Assembly: GCF_013371465.1 (NCBI RefSeq)
Contig: NZ_JABWDU010000001.1
Coordinates: 1,169,794-1,233,793 of the forward strand
DNA length: 64,000 nt
Direction: 5' to 3'
Source: Ensifer oleiphilus
GTDB taxonomy: Bacteria; Pseudomonadota; Alphaproteobacteria; Rhizobiales; Rhizobiaceae
Shown one piece after another: positions 7,923 through 17,249 of the stretch (position 1 is its first letter; each line of letters begins with the position of its first letter). A program made the position numbers and the translations under genes. The notes under the pieces are model-generated. The model searched no databases. It had not been told where the DNA came from and worked only from the letters and a program-made list of their open reading frames with translations.

Positions 7923-8966
7923 TCAGATCGGCATGGGATAGAGCCGGTGCAGGCGACGAATGCCGTTCATGACGTCCTGCGACAGCGTCATTCCTGCCGC
8001 ACCGAGATCCGTCTTCAACTGTTCCATCGAGGTTGCGCCGATGATGGCGGATGCCATGAACGGGCGGGAAAGGCAGAAGGCGATCGCCAGCTGCGACGGG
8101 TCGATCCCATGTTCGCGGGCAAGAGCCACGTAGCCGGCGACGGCCGGCTCCTGGTGCGGCGTGAAGCGGCCGCCGAGATCGCCGTTGATCGCAAGGCGCG
8201 ACCCTGTCGGCCTGGCGCCGTCGAGGTACTTGCCAGTCAACAGCCCGGCCGCGAGCGGCGAGTAGGCGAGCAGTCCCACATCCTCGTGATGCGAAAGCTC
8301 GGCAAGGTCGAGATCATAGGCGCGATAGAGAAGATTGTATTCGTTCTGGATCGAGGCGACGCGTGGCAGTCCGTTCCGTTCGGCCATGTCGATCAGCTTC
8401 ATCGTGCCCCAGGCGGTGTCGTTCGACAGGCCGATGGCGCGGACCTTGCCTGCCTTCACCACATCGTCGAGCTTTTCGAGAATCGCCTGGAGATCGGCGG
8501 CCACATGGGCCTTGTTCTGCTTGGCTGGCTCATAGGACCAGGCGTTGCGGAAATGGTAGTGGCCGCGGTTCGGCCAATGAATCTGGTAGAGGTCGATGTA
8601 ATCCGTCTTCAGACGCTTGAGGCTGGCGTCGACCGCCTCGTCGATGCCCTCGGGGGTGATCGGGCCGCCGTTGCGGATATAGGGTCGGCCGGAGCCCGCG
8701 ACCTTGGTGGCGACAACGACGTCGTCGCGGCGGCCACGTTTTTGCAGCCACGTGCCGATAAAGCGCTCCGTGTCGCCGTAGGTTTCGGAGGACAGCGGCG
8801 TCGTCGGGTAGAGTTCGGCTGTGTCGATGAAGTTCACGCCGTTCCCGAAAGCGTAGTCGAGTTGCTCGTGCGCCTCGGCTTCTGAGTTCTGGGAGCCCCA
8901 GGTCATTGTGCCCAGGCAGATTTCGGAAACCTTGATGCCGGTCCGGCCAAGCGTGTTGTAACGCAT
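7923..8966 (-). CDS. Aldo/keto reductase, Tas-like
   Basis: An NADPH-dependent oxidoreductase with a TIM-barrel fold, 347 residues from the ATG at 8966 (MRYNTLGRTGIKVSEICLG). Catalytic residues of the superfamily are visible: Asp and Tyr in FIDTAELYP, Lys in VVATKVAG and His in YQIHWPNRG. The C-terminal cofactor segment is AIIGATSMEQL. The loop PTTPLSSETYGDTE resembles E. coli Tas. An open frame extends upstream to 9140, but its extra residues do not fit the family. The gene is divergent from fabD and probably co-transcribed with the DfsB-like gene. The substrate is unknown. Confidence 0.9.
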   Translation of the reverse strand: MRYNTLGRTGIKVSEICLGTMTWGSQNSEAEAHEQLDYAFGNGVNFIDTAELYPTTPLSSETYGDTERFIGTWLQKRGRRDDVVVATKVAGSGRPYIRNGGPITPEGIDEAVDASLKRLKTDYIDLYQIHWPNRGHYHFRNAWSYEPAKQNKAHVAADLQAILEKLDDVVKAGKVRAIGLSNDTAWGTMKLIDMAERNGLPRVASIQNEYNLLYRAYDLDLAELSHHEDVGLLAYSPLAAGLLTGKYLDGARPTGSRLAINGDLGGRFTPHQEPAVAGYVALAREHGIDPSQLAIAFCLSRPFMASAIIGATSMEQLKTDLGAAGMTLSQDVMNGIRRLHRLYPMPI

Positions 8967-9212
8967 TGCGTGATGGTCCTTGTGGATGGCGGGTCTCGAC
9001 CCGGCAAGAGGGGTGCCCGCGATAGAAATGGCTGAAGGCCGCAAGCCCAGGGGAGGTTGCGCGGGCAGGGCGGCGATGCGCGGCAAACTTACGCCTTGAT
9101 TGGCGAAGATCAAGGGCAAAAGGCCGCCTGAAGCCCGCAAAGCCGGGCCTGCGCGCTTGACTCACCGTTCAGGAATGTGAATGGAGAGGAAAACTAGGGA
9201 AGGGACAATCCC

Positions 9213-10157
9213 ATGAGTATTGCATTCACGTTCCCGGGCCAGGGCAGCCAGGCTGTCGGCATGGGCAAGGATCTGGCTGACGCGTTTCCGGAAGCAGCGG
9301 CAGTCTTTGCCGAGGTCGATGACGCGCTCGGCGAGAAGCTCTCCGAGATCATGTGGAACGGCCCCGAAGAAACACTGACGCTGACGGCCAACGCCCAGCC
9401 GGCGCTGATGGCCGTATCGATGGCGGTGATCCGGGTTCTGGAAGCCAAGGGCCTCGATCTGAAGAGCAAGGTCTCGTTCGTGGCTGGTCATTCGCTCGGC
9501 GAGTATTCGGCGCTCTGTGCCGCCGGAACCTTCTCGATTGCCGACACGGCGCGCCTTCTGCGCATCCGCGGCAACGCCATGCAGGCGGCCGTGCCCGTCG
9601 GCAAGGGCGCGATGGCGGCGATCATCGGGCTTGAGCATGCTGATGTCGATGCGGTCTGCCGCGAAGCTTCCGCACTTGGCTCCTGCCAGATCGCCAACGA
9701 CAATGGCGGCGGTCAGCTGGTGATATCAGGCGAGAAAGCTGCCGTCGAAAAGGCTGCGGCACTTGCGTCGGAAAAAGGTGCAAAGCGCGCCCTGTTGCTG
9801 CCGGTTTCTGCGCCTTTCCATTCGAGCCTGATGGCGCCGGCGGCCGATGCGATGCGCGAGGCGCTTGCCAAGGTCGAAAAGCACAATCCGTCCGTGCCTG
9901 TTATCGCCAACGTCCTGGCCGCTCCGGTCGGTGACGCCGAAGAGATCGCACGCCTCCTCGTCGAGCAGGTGACGGGCCAGGTTCGCTGGCGCGAGACGGT
10001 TGAGTGGTTCGCGGCCAACAACGTCACCACACTTTATGAAGTGGGTTCCGGCAAGGTGCTCACCGGACTTGCCCGCCGGATCGACAAGTCCGTCACCGGC
10101 ATTACCGTCAACACGCCTGCCGATATCGACACCGCGCTCTCGGCGCTTCTGGCCTGA
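9213..10157 (+). CDS. fabD: Malonyl-CoA:ACP transacylase FabD
   Basis: Transfers malonyl groups from CoA to acyl carrier protein for fatty acid elongation, 314 residues. The N-terminal FPGQGSQ motif is present. The nucleophile elbow GHSLGEYSA carries the active serine at residue 94, and the catalytic His lies in APFHSSLM near residue 201. The gene opens the fabD-fabG-acpP-fabF cluster, with fabG starting 27 bases downstream. It is a normal, intact gene. Confidence 0.97.
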   Translation: MSIAFTFPGQGSQAVGMGKDLADAFPEAAAVFAEVDDALGEKLSEIMWNGPEETLTLTANAQPALMAVSMAVIRVLEAKGLDLKSKVSFVAGHSLGEYSALCAAGTFSIADTARLLRIRGNAMQAAVPVGKGAMAAIIGLEHADVDAVCREASALGSCQIANDNGGGQLVISGEKAAVEKAAALASEKGAKRALLLPVSAPFHSSLMAPAADAMREALAKVEKHNPSVPVIANVLAAPVGDAEEIARLLVEQVTGQVRWRETVEWFAANNVTTLYEVGSGKVLTGLARRIDKSVTGITVNTPADIDTALSALLA

Positions 10158-10184
10158 GTGCTCCAGTTATAAGGAATCAATCCG

Positions 10185-10922
10185 ATGTTCGATCTTTCCG
10201 GCCGTAAGGCTCTTGTAACCGGTGCATCCGGTGGTATCGGCGAAGAAATCGCCCGCATGCTGCACGCCCAGGGCGCAATCGTCGGCCTGCACGGCACGCG
10301 CGTCGAAAAACTCGAGGCGCTTGCCAACGAACTCGGCGAGCGCGTCCAGCTGTTCCCGGCCAACCTGTCCGACCGCGCCGAAGTCAAGGCGCTGGGCGAA
10401 AAGGCCGAGGCTGAACTGGGCGGCGTCGACATCCTCGTCAACAATGCCGGCATCACCAAGGACGGCCTTTTCGTTCGCATGAGCGACGAGGACTGGGACA
10501 ATGTGCTGGAGGTCAACCTGACCGCCGTGTTCCGCCTGACACGCGAACTGACCCACCCGATGATGCGCCGCCGCTTCGGCCGCATCGTCAACATCACCTC
10601 GATCGTCGGTGTCACCGGCAACCCGGGCCAGGCAAACTACTGTGCCTCGAAGGCCGGCATGATCGGCTTTTCGAAGTCGCTCGCTCAGGAAATCGCGACC
10701 CGCAACGTCACGGTCAACTGCGTTGCGCCCGGCTTCATCGAGAGCGCCATGACCGGCAAGCTCAATGACAAGCAGAAGGACGCCATCATGGGAGCGATCC
10801 CGATGCGGCGCATGGGAACCGGTGGTGAGATCGCGTCTGCCGTCGTCTACCTCGCTTCGAACGAAGCAGGCTACGTCACCGGCCAGACCATTCACGTCAA
10901 CGGTGGCATGGCAATGATCTGA
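10185..10922 (+). CDS. fabG: 3-oxoacyl-ACP reductase FabG
   Basis: NADPH-dependent ketoreductase of fatty acid synthesis, 245 residues, a short-chain dehydrogenase. It has the cofactor motif TGASGGIG (12-19), NNAG (86-89) and the catalytic triad Ser139, Tyr152 and Lys156 (in YCASK). It ends with GGMAMI, typical of FabG. It is co-directional with fabD and probably co-transcribed with it. A perfect long-range inverted repeat follows at 11001-11044. Confidence 0.97.
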   Translation: MFDLSGRKALVTGASGGIGEEIARMLHAQGAIVGLHGTRVEKLEALANELGERVQLFPANLSDRAEVKALGEKAEAELGGVDILVNNAGITKDGLFVRMSDEDWDNVLEVNLTAVFRLTRELTHPMMRRRFGRIVNITSIVGVTGNPGQANYCASKAGMIGFSKSLAQEIATRNVTVNCVAPGFIESAMTGKLNDKQKDAIMGAIPMRRMGTGGEIASAVVYLASNEAGYVTGQTIHVNGGMAMI

Positions 10923-11257
10923 CGTGGTGTCCGGGGCCCCGCATGCCGTCCACGCCAACCGGCGCGATCCCGGCCCGCAATGCTCCGGTATCTCCCTGCC
11001 AAATGCCTGAAATTCAATGTTGAGCAAGCGATTGTCAGGCATTTTCGCACTTTGCGGCAGAGTTAAACCGTGTTAATCGGGCCATGACTGTTAGCAGTCG
11101 ACCGGCCCCGCCAGGTGTCCGGCAGCCTTGGCTGCCTTGGGTTTGCCGCGGTTCTGGTTGGATGGATTGCCCGTTGGACCGTCTTGGTCTATCAGGCGTA
11201 TTGAGAGTACCGGTGCCAGAAAGGCGCCCAGAGAAACGAAGGTCGAGGAACTCCGAC
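10923..11257 (+). other. fabG-acpP intergenic region (acpP promoter region)
   Basis: These 335 bases contain no credible gene. They hold the inverted repeat at 11001-11044 and presumably a strong promoter for acpP, since acpP is usually among the most abundant transcripts. A good ribosome-binding site (GAGGAA, 11245-11250) precedes acpP. Confidence 0.6.
11001..11044. repeat. Perfect 10-bp inverted repeat after fabG
   Basis: AAATGCCTGA (11001-11010) and TCAGGCATTT (11035-11044) are exact reverse complements with 24 bases between them. It may act as a long-loop terminator for fabG, as the right arm ends in TTTT, or as a regulator site before acpP. Confidence 0.55.
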
Positions 11258-11494
11258 ATGAGCGATATCGCAGAACGCGTAAAGAAAATTGTTATTGATC
11301 ATCTTGGCGTCGACGCCGAAAAGGTCAGCGAAGGCGCAAGCTTTATCGATGACCTCGGCGCGGACTCGCTCGACACCGTCGAACTGGTCATGGCATTCGA
11401 AGAAGAATTCGGCGTCGAAATCCCGGATGATGCCGCGGATTCGATCCTGACTGTCGGCGACGCAGTCAAGTTCATCGAAAAGGCCCAGGCCTAA
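11258..11494 (+). CDS. acpP: Acyl carrier protein
   Basis: Carrier of growing acyl chains in fatty acid synthesis, 78 residues and very acidic. The phosphopantetheine attachment serine is Ser37 in [12 protein letters not shown]. The ATG at 11258 follows GAGGAA; a longer open frame from 11084 adds unconserved residues and is not the start. The product also supplies acyl chains to lipid A and phospholipid synthesis. Spacing on both sides (335 and 221 bases) suggests its own promoter and a terminator hairpin. Confidence 0.98.
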   Translation: MSDIAERVKKIVIDHLGVDAEKVSEGASFIDDLGADSLDTVELVMAFEEEFGVEIPDDAADSILTVGDAVKFIEKAQA

Positions 11495-11515
11495 TATTTC
11501 ACGGCCAAGCCGTAG

Positions 11516-11538
11516 ACGGGCCGCGTTCAGCGGCCCGT
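11516..11538 (+). terminator. Hairpin after acpP
   Basis: ACGGGCCGC (11516-11524) pairs with GCGGCCCGT (11530-11538) around a five-base loop, 22 bases past the acpP stop. There is no T-run, so it may end or protect the acpP transcript rather than act as a canonical terminator. Confidence 0.6.
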
Positions 11539-11715
11539 ACCAGCCCAGGGAAAGTGGGCGGTCCCGTGCTGAGCGCGGGGTTCTCGATCAGCAATGCGGT
11601 CCGGCATTTCCCTCTGATCGTTGCTACAAGAACTTAAAATGGATGCACGGATCGGGTTCGTCACACGTGGTCCGATCCGGCTCTGAAATTGAACAGTCAG
11701 GGTGGGTCGCGGACT

Positions 11716-12981
11716 ATGAGACGTGTCGTTATCACCGGTACCGGCATGGTATCTCCTTTGGGTTGCGGTACCGAGGCAACTTGGGCGCGCCTGATCGCGG
11801 GCGACAACGCTGCGCGCAGGGTCACGGAATTCGAAGTCGAAGATCTGCCCGCGAAAATTGCGTGCCGCCTTCCATTCGGCGACGGCTCGAACAACACCTT
11901 CAATGCCGATGACTGGATGGAGCCGAAGGAACAGCGCAAGGTTGATTCCTTCATTGTCTACGCGATGGCCGCTGCCGACATGGCGCTGGCCGACGCGGGC
12001 TGGAAACCCGAAAACGACGAAGACCAGATTGCGACCGGCGTCCTGATCGGCTCGGGCATCGGCGGTCTCGAAGGCATTGTCGAAGGTGGCTACACGCTGC
12101 GCGACAAGGGCCCTCGGCGCATCTCGCCCTTCTTCATTCCCGGCCGCCTGATCAATCTTGCCTCGGGCCAGGTTTCGATCCGCCACAAGCTGCGCGGCCC
12201 TAATCATTCTGTCGTGACCGCCTGCTCGACCGGTGCGCATGCCATCGGCGATGCGATGCGCCTGATCGCGCTCGGCGATGCCGACGTCATGGTGGCCGGT
12301 GGTGCCGAATCGCCGATCTGCCGGATTTCGCTGGCCGGTTTTGCCGCCTGCAAGGCGCTGTCGACGCAGCACAATGATGATCCGCAAAGGGCATCGCGTC
12401 CCTACGATGTCGATCGTGACGGTTTCGTCATGGGCGAAGGCGCCGGCATCGTGATCCTGGAAGAGCTGGAACATGCCAAGGCGCGCGGCGCGAAGATCTA
12501 TGCCGAAGTCGTCGGCTACGGCCTCTCCGGCGACGCCTATCACATCACGGCGCCGTCCGAAGATGGCGATGGTGCCTACCGCTGCATGCAGATGGCGCTG
12601 AAGCGCGCCGGACTGACGGCGGCCGACGTCGACTACATCAACGCCCACGGCACCTCGACCATGGCCGACACGATCGAGCTGGGTGCAGTCGAGCGGCTCG
12701 TCGGCGAACATGCCTCGAAGATTTCCATGTCGTCGACCAAGTCGGCAATCGGTCACCTGCTGGGTGCTGCCGGTGCGGTCGAAGCAATCTTTTCGGCGCT
12801 GGCGATCCGCGACAACATCGCGCCGCCGACGCTGAACCTCGACAATCCTTCCGTCGAGACCAAGATCGACCTGGTGCCGCATGTTGCCCGCAAGCGCGAG
12901 ATCAATGTCGCTCTGTCGAACTCCTTCGGCTTCGGTGGTACAAACGCCTCGCTGGTTCTGCGCCGCTACACCGGCGCCTGA
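11716..12981 (+). CDS. fabF: 3-oxoacyl-ACP synthase II FabF
   Basis: Condensing enzyme that extends acyl-ACP with malonyl-ACP, 421 residues from the ATG at 11716 (MRRVVITGTGMVSPLG). The Cys-His-His triad is complete: Cys170 in TACSTGAH, His311 in NAHGTSTMADT and His347 in KSAIGHLLG. An upstream in-frame TTG at 11689 would add nine residues and is less likely. The gene completes the fab cluster and is followed by a terminator hairpin. FabF usually controls the 16:1 to 18:1 step. Confidence 0.97.
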   Translation: MRRVVITGTGMVSPLGCGTEATWARLIAGDNAARRVTEFEVEDLPAKIACRLPFGDGSNNTFNADDWMEPKEQRKVDSFIVYAMAAADMALADAGWKPENDEDQIATGVLIGSGIGGLEGIVEGGYTLRDKGPRRISPFFIPGRLINLASGQVSIRHKLRGPNHSVVTACSTGAHAIGDAMRLIALGDADVMVAGGAESPICRISLAGFAACKALSTQHNDDPQRASRPYDVDRDGFVMGEGAGIVILEELEHAKARGAKIYAEVVGYGLSGDAYHITAPSEDGDGAYRCMQMALKRAGLTAADVDYINAHGTSTMADTIELGAVERLVGEHASKISMSSTKSAIGHLLGAAGAVEAIFSALAIRDNIAPPTLNLDNPSVETKIDLVPHVARKREINVALSNSFGFGGTNASLVLRRYTGA

Positions 12982-13348
12982 TATTGCCGAGGTTATCAAC
13001 GGGGCGATGTTCGTCACAGCCCCGTTGATCCTGCTTTTGCCGCATTGCTCGCTACAAGCATGTAGCAGGAGGACGTGCCGCCTTTCTGAAGGGATTGGCA
13101 CTGCCTGACGGCTATGTTCGCGCAAGGCACATCTGACAGTCTGTTGTATCGCTATTGCCGCGCGCATGCTGGCTGTCGTCGAGCGAAAATGCCGTTGACT
13201 GGCAGGTGCGCCGAAACCATTTATTCCACTGCCGGCCCAAAGGGCGGGCTGCGGCTCAAACGATTTGATTTATACCTGCCACGGTCCAGGCCGAAATTCG
13301 CACCGCGGCAGCTAGAGTGAGGATGCGAATTTCGGGTTCGGGACAATC
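12982..13348 (+). other. fabF-mltG intergenic region
   Basis: These 367 bases hold the fabF terminator hairpin (12995-13029) and the upstream region of mltG. Short open frames here (for example 13114-13320) have no ribosome-binding site or recognisable content, so I do not call a gene. Confidence 0.55.
12995..13029 (+). terminator. Terminator hairpin after fabF
   Basis: ATCAACGGGGC (12995-13005) and GCCCCGTTGAT (13019-13029) form a perfect 11-bp stem with a 13-base loop, 14 bases after the fabF stop. CCTGCTTTTG follows as a weak T-rich tail. Confidence 0.75.
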
Positions 13349-14536
13349 GTGAGCGACTCAAACGAGAACGGCGCGGCGCAATTCGGCCGCAGTGACACCG
13401 GGAACAACGGGCCGATCATTCCGAAATCGGCCAGCGAAGCCTTGCGGCCCGAGAAGGCGCCGCAGCCGCCGAAGCGTTCGCGCAAGGCGCGCAGCCAGGT
13501 TGTGATCTTCCTGAATTTCGTCATGACCGTTATTGTTTTCGCCGCACTCGCAGCGGCCGGTGCGGTCTACTACGCCATGCACCAGTACGAGAAGGCAGGC
13601 CCATTGGAGGCCAACAAGAACTTCATCGTCAGAAGCGGCGCGGGTATCAGCGAGATCGCCAGCGGTCTCGAACGTGGCAACATCATCACCGATGGCCGCG
13701 TCTTCAGGTTCGTCTCGGAGGCTTACCTCGACAACGACACGCTCAAGGCCGGCGAATATGAGATCAAGGCCGGGTCTTCAATGCAGGAGATCATGCAGCT
13801 GCTGAAATCCGGCAAGTCCATTCTCTATTCCGTGTCGCTGCCGGAAGGTCTGACCGTCAAGCAGATGTTCAGCCGGTTGTCCGCTGACGAAGTCCTCGTC
13901 GGCGATCTGCCGAAGGAACTGCCTGTCGAGGGCTCGTTGAAGCCGGACACCTACAAATTTACCCGCGGCACCAAGCGTGTGGAAATCGTCCAGCAGATGG
14001 CGGCCGCCCAGAAGGCATTGGTCGACCAGATCTGGGAGAAGCGCGATCCGAACCTTCCGGTCTCGACCGTCGAAGAGTTCGTTACGCTTGCCTCGATCGT
14101 GGAAAAGGAAACCGGCCGCGCCGACGAACGTCCGCGTGTTGCCTCCGTCTTCATCAACCGGCTGGACAAGGGCATGCGCCTGCAATCCGATCCGACCATC
14201 ATCTACGGAATTTTCGGCGGCGACGGGAAACCGGCGGACCGGCCGATCCTGAAGTCGGATCTCGACAAGGATACGCCTTACAACACCTACATCATCAAGG
14301 GTCTGCCGCCGACGCCGATCGCCAACCCGGGTCGCGCGGCGCTTGAGGCCGTTGCCAATCCGTCGCGCACACCGGAGCTCTACTTCGTTGCCGACGGCAC
14401 GGGCGGCCACGTTTTTGCCGTCACGTTGGACGAACACAACGCCAATGTTCGCCGCTGGCGCAAGGTAGAGGCCGAGAAGGCAGCCGAAGCGGCAAAGGCC
14501 GCGCAGGACGCGGGGACGGCGGCGCAGCCCCAGTAG
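13349..14536 (+). CDS. mltG: Endolytic murein transglycosylase MltG
   Basis: Inner-membrane enzyme that cuts nascent glycan strands and so helps set peptidoglycan chain length. It has 395 residues from a GTG at 13349. A Pro/Lys-rich cytoplasmic tail of about 48 residues is followed by one membrane helix (about 51-72), a LysM-like region, and the YceG catalytic domain. The catalytic glutamate is Glu252 in ASIVEKETGR, and the substrate-groove motifs RLQSDPTIIYG and GLPPTPIANPG are present. The C-terminal end is a low-complexity Ala/Glu tail. A strong hairpin follows. Confidence 0.93.
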   Translation: MSDSNENGAAQFGRSDTGNNGPIIPKSASEALRPEKAPQPPKRSRKARSQVVIFLNFVMTVIVFAALAAAGAVYYAMHQYEKAGPLEANKNFIVRSGAGISEIASGLERGNIITDGRVFRFVSEAYLDNDTLKAGEYEIKAGSSMQEIMQLLKSGKSILYSVSLPEGLTVKQMFSRLSADEVLVGDLPKELPVEGSLKPDTYKFTRGTKRVEIVQQMAAAQKALVDQIWEKRDPNLPVSTVEEFVTLASIVEKETGRADERPRVASVFINRLDKGMRLQSDPTIIYGIFGGDGKPADRPILKSDLDKDTPYNTYIIKGLPPTPIANPGRAALEAVANPSRTPELYFVADGTGGHVFAVTLDEHNANVRRWRKVEAEKAAEAAKAAQDAGTAAQPQ

Positions 14537-14566
14537 CAACAGCCTTGCATTGTGGACGGATTTATC

Positions 14567-14601
14567 ACGGCGCGGATATCCCTTGCGGGATACCGCGCCG
14601 T
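14567..14601 (+). terminator. Terminator hairpin after mltG
   Basis: ACGGCGCGG (14567-14575) plus TATCCC (14577-14582) pairs with GGGATA (14587-14592) plus CCGCGCCGT (14593-14601), with one bulged A and a TTGC loop. This very stable 15-bp stem starts 30 bases after the mltG stop. The tail is only weakly T-rich. Confidence 0.7.
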
Positions 14602-14640
14602 CGCCTTATTGCTTCTCCAGAAAATGCAACGGAGGTGAGG

Positions 14641-15528
14641 ATGCCGCTCCAATCGATGACCGGCTTTGCCCGGAGAGAAGGCAGCAGCGGCCGCCATCGC
14701 TGGGCTTGGGAATTGCGCTCCGTCAACGGTAAGGGCCTTGATGTCAGGCTACGCTTGCCGCAGGGGCTTGAGCGGTTCGAGCCGGGTGTACGCCGGCTTG
14801 CTGCGGAATTCTTTTCCCGAGGCAATCTGCAGGTCAGCCTGTCCGTCAGCGGAGCGGAGAACGTTGTTGAAGCGGTGGTGAACCAGGCGGCGCTGACGGC
14901 TGTCCTAGGTCTGCGTGAGCAACTCGGCGACCTCGTCGACCCCGCGCCGCTCAAGTTCGACACGCTGCTGGCGATCCGGGGCATCGTCGATTTCCGTGAG
15001 CCCGAGGAGAGCGAAGCGCAACGTGCCGCCCTCGACGACGATATCATGACGGGGCTCAAGCTTGCTCTGAGCGATCTGCGCGATATGCGCGAGGAAGAGG
15101 GCGGTGCGCTCTGTCAGATCCTGCTGGGGCAGGTCGATACCATCGAGACGTTGACGGCAACCGTCGAAGCCGATCCTTCGCGCAGTCCGGCGGCAATAGC
15201 CGAAAAGCTGACGCAGCAGGTGGCGCTGGTGGTGGGCAACGGCTCTTCGCTCGATCGCGACCGGCTCTATGCCGAAGTGGCCCTGCTTGCCACCAAGGCC
15301 GATCTGAGAGAGGAGCTGGACAGGCTTGGCTCTCATGTTGTCGCTGCCCGCGACCTGCTTTCGAAAGGCGGGCCGGTCGGCCGCAAGCTTGATTTCCTGG
15401 CACAGGAATTTAACCGGGAATCGAATACGATCTGTTCCAAGTCGAATGCGGCTGCGGTCTCTGCCGCCGGCATCGAGCTGAAAGTCGTGATCGATCAGTT
15501 CCGCGAACAGGTTCAGAATCTGGAGTAA
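14641..15528 (+). CDS. YicC-family endoribonuclease
   Basis: A 295-residue protein of the YicC family, shown in E. coli to be an endoribonuclease that acts on small RNAs. The hallmark N-terminus LQSMTGFARREG is at residues 3-14. The C-terminal DUF1732 region carries KLDFLAQEFNRESNTICSKS followed by DQFREQVQNLE. The ATG at 14641 has a strong ribosome-binding site (GGAGGTGAGG). The gene lies three bases upstream of gmk, a conserved pairing in proteobacteria, and is surely co-transcribed with it. Confidence 0.92.
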   Translation: MPLQSMTGFARREGSSGRHRWAWELRSVNGKGLDVRLRLPQGLERFEPGVRRLAAEFFSRGNLQVSLSVSGAENVVEAVVNQAALTAVLGLREQLGDLVDPAPLKFDTLLAIRGIVDFREPEESEAQRAALDDDIMTGLKLALSDLRDMREEEGGALCQILLGQVDTIETLTATVEADPSRSPAAIAEKLTQQVALVVGNGSSLDRDRLYAEVALLATKADLREELDRLGSHVVAARDLLSKGGPVGRKLDFLAQEFNRESNTICSKSNAAAVSAAGIELKVVIDQFREQVQNLE

Positions 15529-15531
15529 CGT

Positions 15532-16191
15532 ATGAAATCGGCGACACCTTCGCCCATCAAGATCGCCCGCCGCGGGCTGATGCTGGTCATTTCCTCACCT
15601 TCGGGGGCGGGAAAGTCGACGATCGCGCGCAACCTGCTGGAAGCCGATCCCGAAATGAGCATCTCGGTCAGCGTGACCACGCGTCAGCGTCGTCCAAGCG
15701 AAATTGATGGCCGGCACTATCACTTCAAGTCGATCCGCGAGTTCGAAGCAATGCGGGCGACCGACTCGCTGTTGGAATGGGCTGAGGTTCACGGCAATTT
15801 CTACGGCACGCCGCGCGATGCCGTCGAAGCGGCGATGGCCGCCGGCCGCGATATGCTCTTCGATATCGACTGGCAAGGCGCCCAGCAGCTTCAGGAGAAG
15901 ATGGCCGGCGACGTCGTCTCGATCTTCATCCTGCCACCGTCGATGGCGGAGCTGCAGTCGCGGCTGCATCGCCGGGCCGAAGACAGCGAGGAAGTGATCG
16001 CCACGCGCCTGGCCAATTCGCGTGCTGAAATCGAACATTGGCGCGAATACGATTACATCGTTCTCAACGACGATCTCGACCGTGCCTTTTCGTCAGTGCG
16101 CGCGATCGTCGAGGCGGAACGCCTGCGTCGGGACCGGCGCCCTGGCCTGTTCGAATTCGTTAATGGGCTTCTGACGGAAAATCCGTTCTGA
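15532..16191 (+). CDS. gmk: Guanylate kinase
   Basis: Phosphorylates GMP to GDP with ATP in the cytoplasm, 219 residues. The P-loop [10 protein letters not shown] is at residues 21-30. The GMP-binding region follows ([19 protein letters not shown]), then the lid ([12 protein letters not shown]) and DYIVLNDDL. The gene is coupled to yicC upstream. A short GC hairpin follows, and it converges on rsmA. Confidence 0.96.
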   Translation: MKSATPSPIKIARRGLMLVISSPSGAGKSTIARNLLEADPEMSISVSVTTRQRRPSEIDGRHYHFKSIREFEAMRATDSLLEWAEVHGNFYGTPRDAVEAAMAAGRDMLFDIDWQGAQQLQEKMAGDVVSIFILPPSMAELQSRLHRRAEDSEEVIATRLANSRAEIEHWREYDYIVLNDDLDRAFSSVRAIVEAERLRRDRRPGLFEFVNGLLTENPF

Positions 16192-16201
16192 GATCGCAAT
16201 G

Positions 16202-16223
16202 ACGGCCGGGTAATGCCGGCCGT
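16202..16223 (+). terminator. Hairpin after gmk
   Basis: ACGGCCGG (16202-16209) and CCGGCCGT (16216-16223) form an 8-bp GC-rich stem with a six-base loop, 10 bases after the gmk stop. It lacks a T-run. Confidence 0.55.
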
Positions 16224-16393
16224 TCACCCTGGAGCGGGTGCCCCACAAGCGTGCGCGCAAGGCGATGCGCCTGATCATTCTTCACGAAAAATGCTAATGC
16301 GGCTTTGCGTCAGGAAGCGCGTGGAAACAAAGAGATAGAGCGTCTTGGTGATTCCGTTTCACCGGAAGCGCTCACGTCCTCCATCCAGCCCCC

Positions 16394-16418
16394 AAAAAAA
16401 GACCCGCTTGTGCGCGAG
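16394..16418 (-). terminator. Probable terminator of rsmA
   Basis: On the minus strand a short CUCGC/GCGGG stem (complement of 16403-16418) leads straight into a run of seven T residues (complement of 16394-16400), three bases past the rsmA stop. The stem is weak but the T-run is clear. Confidence 0.55.
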
Positions 16419-16421
16419 AGC

Positions 16422-17249
16422 TTAGAGGCAGTTTGCCAGCCGGCAGAATTCGTCCACGGAAAGGGTTTCCGCGCGCCGCTGCGGGTCTATATCGGCTTTT
16501 GCCAAAAGCGTTTCGCCACCGAGTGGCTTCAAGCTCTGCCGGAGCATCTTGCGACGTTGGCCGAAGGCGGCATGGGTGACCTTTTCGAGCGAGGTCACCG
16601 CGCACGGGATAGGATTGGCAATCGGCTCCAGATGCACCACTGAAGACGTTACCTTTGGCGGTGGCGTGAAAGCCTGGGGCGGCACGTCGAAGGCCATGCG
16701 GGCGTTCGTCCGCCAGCCACACAGGACACCCAGGCGGCCGTAGTGGTCGTCGTCCGCATCAGCGACGATCCGCAAGCCCACCTCGCGCTGAAACATCAGT
16801 GTCAGCGATTGCCAGAAGGGGGGCCACGTCTTTGGCAGGAGCCAGTTGACGAGAAGCTGGGTGCCGACATTGTAAGGCAGGTTGGCAATGATCTTGACGG
16901 GGCCGCCACCGCTGATCGCCTCGAAATCGATCTTCAGCGCATCGCCTTCGATCACCTCAAGCCGGTCCGGATAGTGATCGGAGATTTCGGCAAGTGCTGG
17001 CAGGCAGCGGGAATCCCGCTCGATCGCCACGACTTTCCTAGCACCCAGCGCCAGGATCGCGCGCGTCAGGCCGCCGGGCCCTGGGCCGACTTCGATGACC
17101 GTCACATCCTCGAGCGCACCGGCCGTCCGGGCGATCTTCTGGGTGAGATTGAGGTCGAGCAGGAAGTTCTGCCCAAGCGCCTTCTTGGCGTCGAGGCCAT
17201 GGCGCTGAATTACGTCCCGGAGCGGCGGGAGTCCGTCGAGAGCGGCCAT
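16422..17249 (-). CDS. rsmA: 16S rRNA dimethyladenosine transferase RsmA (KsgA)
   Basis: Dimethylates two adjacent adenines in the 3' terminal helix of 16S rRNA using S-adenosylmethionine; a late 30S assembly checkpoint. It has 275 residues. Visible are the N-terminal [10 protein letters not shown], the SAM motif [11 protein letters not shown] (GPGPGG at 55-60) and the catalytic NLPY motif (123-126). The start overlaps the pdxA stop by one base, giving a pdxA-rsmA coupling found in many proteobacteria. Confidence 0.96.
   Translation of the reverse strand: MAALDGLPPLRDVIQRHGLDAKKALGQNFLLDLNLTQKIARTAGALEDVTVIEVGPGPGGLTRAILALGARKVVAIERDSRCLPALAEISDHYPDRLEVIEGDALKIDFEAISGGGPVKIIANLPYNVGTQLLVNWLLPKTWPPFWQSLTLMFQREVGLRIVADADDDHYGRLGVLCGWRTNARMAFDVPPQAFTPPPKVTSSVVHLEPIANPIPCAVTSLEKVTHAAFGQRRKMLRQSLKPLGGETLLAKADIDPQRRAETLSVDEFCRLANCL

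Noticed and set aside
11527-13167. A 546-residue open frame antisense to fabF
   Set aside because: High-GC coding DNA often leaves a long open antisense frame. Composition is Arg/His/Gln-rich without domains, and fabF is intact on the other strand.
13114-13320. Small open frame in the fabF-mltG gap
   Set aside because: No ribosome-binding site, no signal peptide and no recognisable sequence; it more likely lies in the mltG upstream region.
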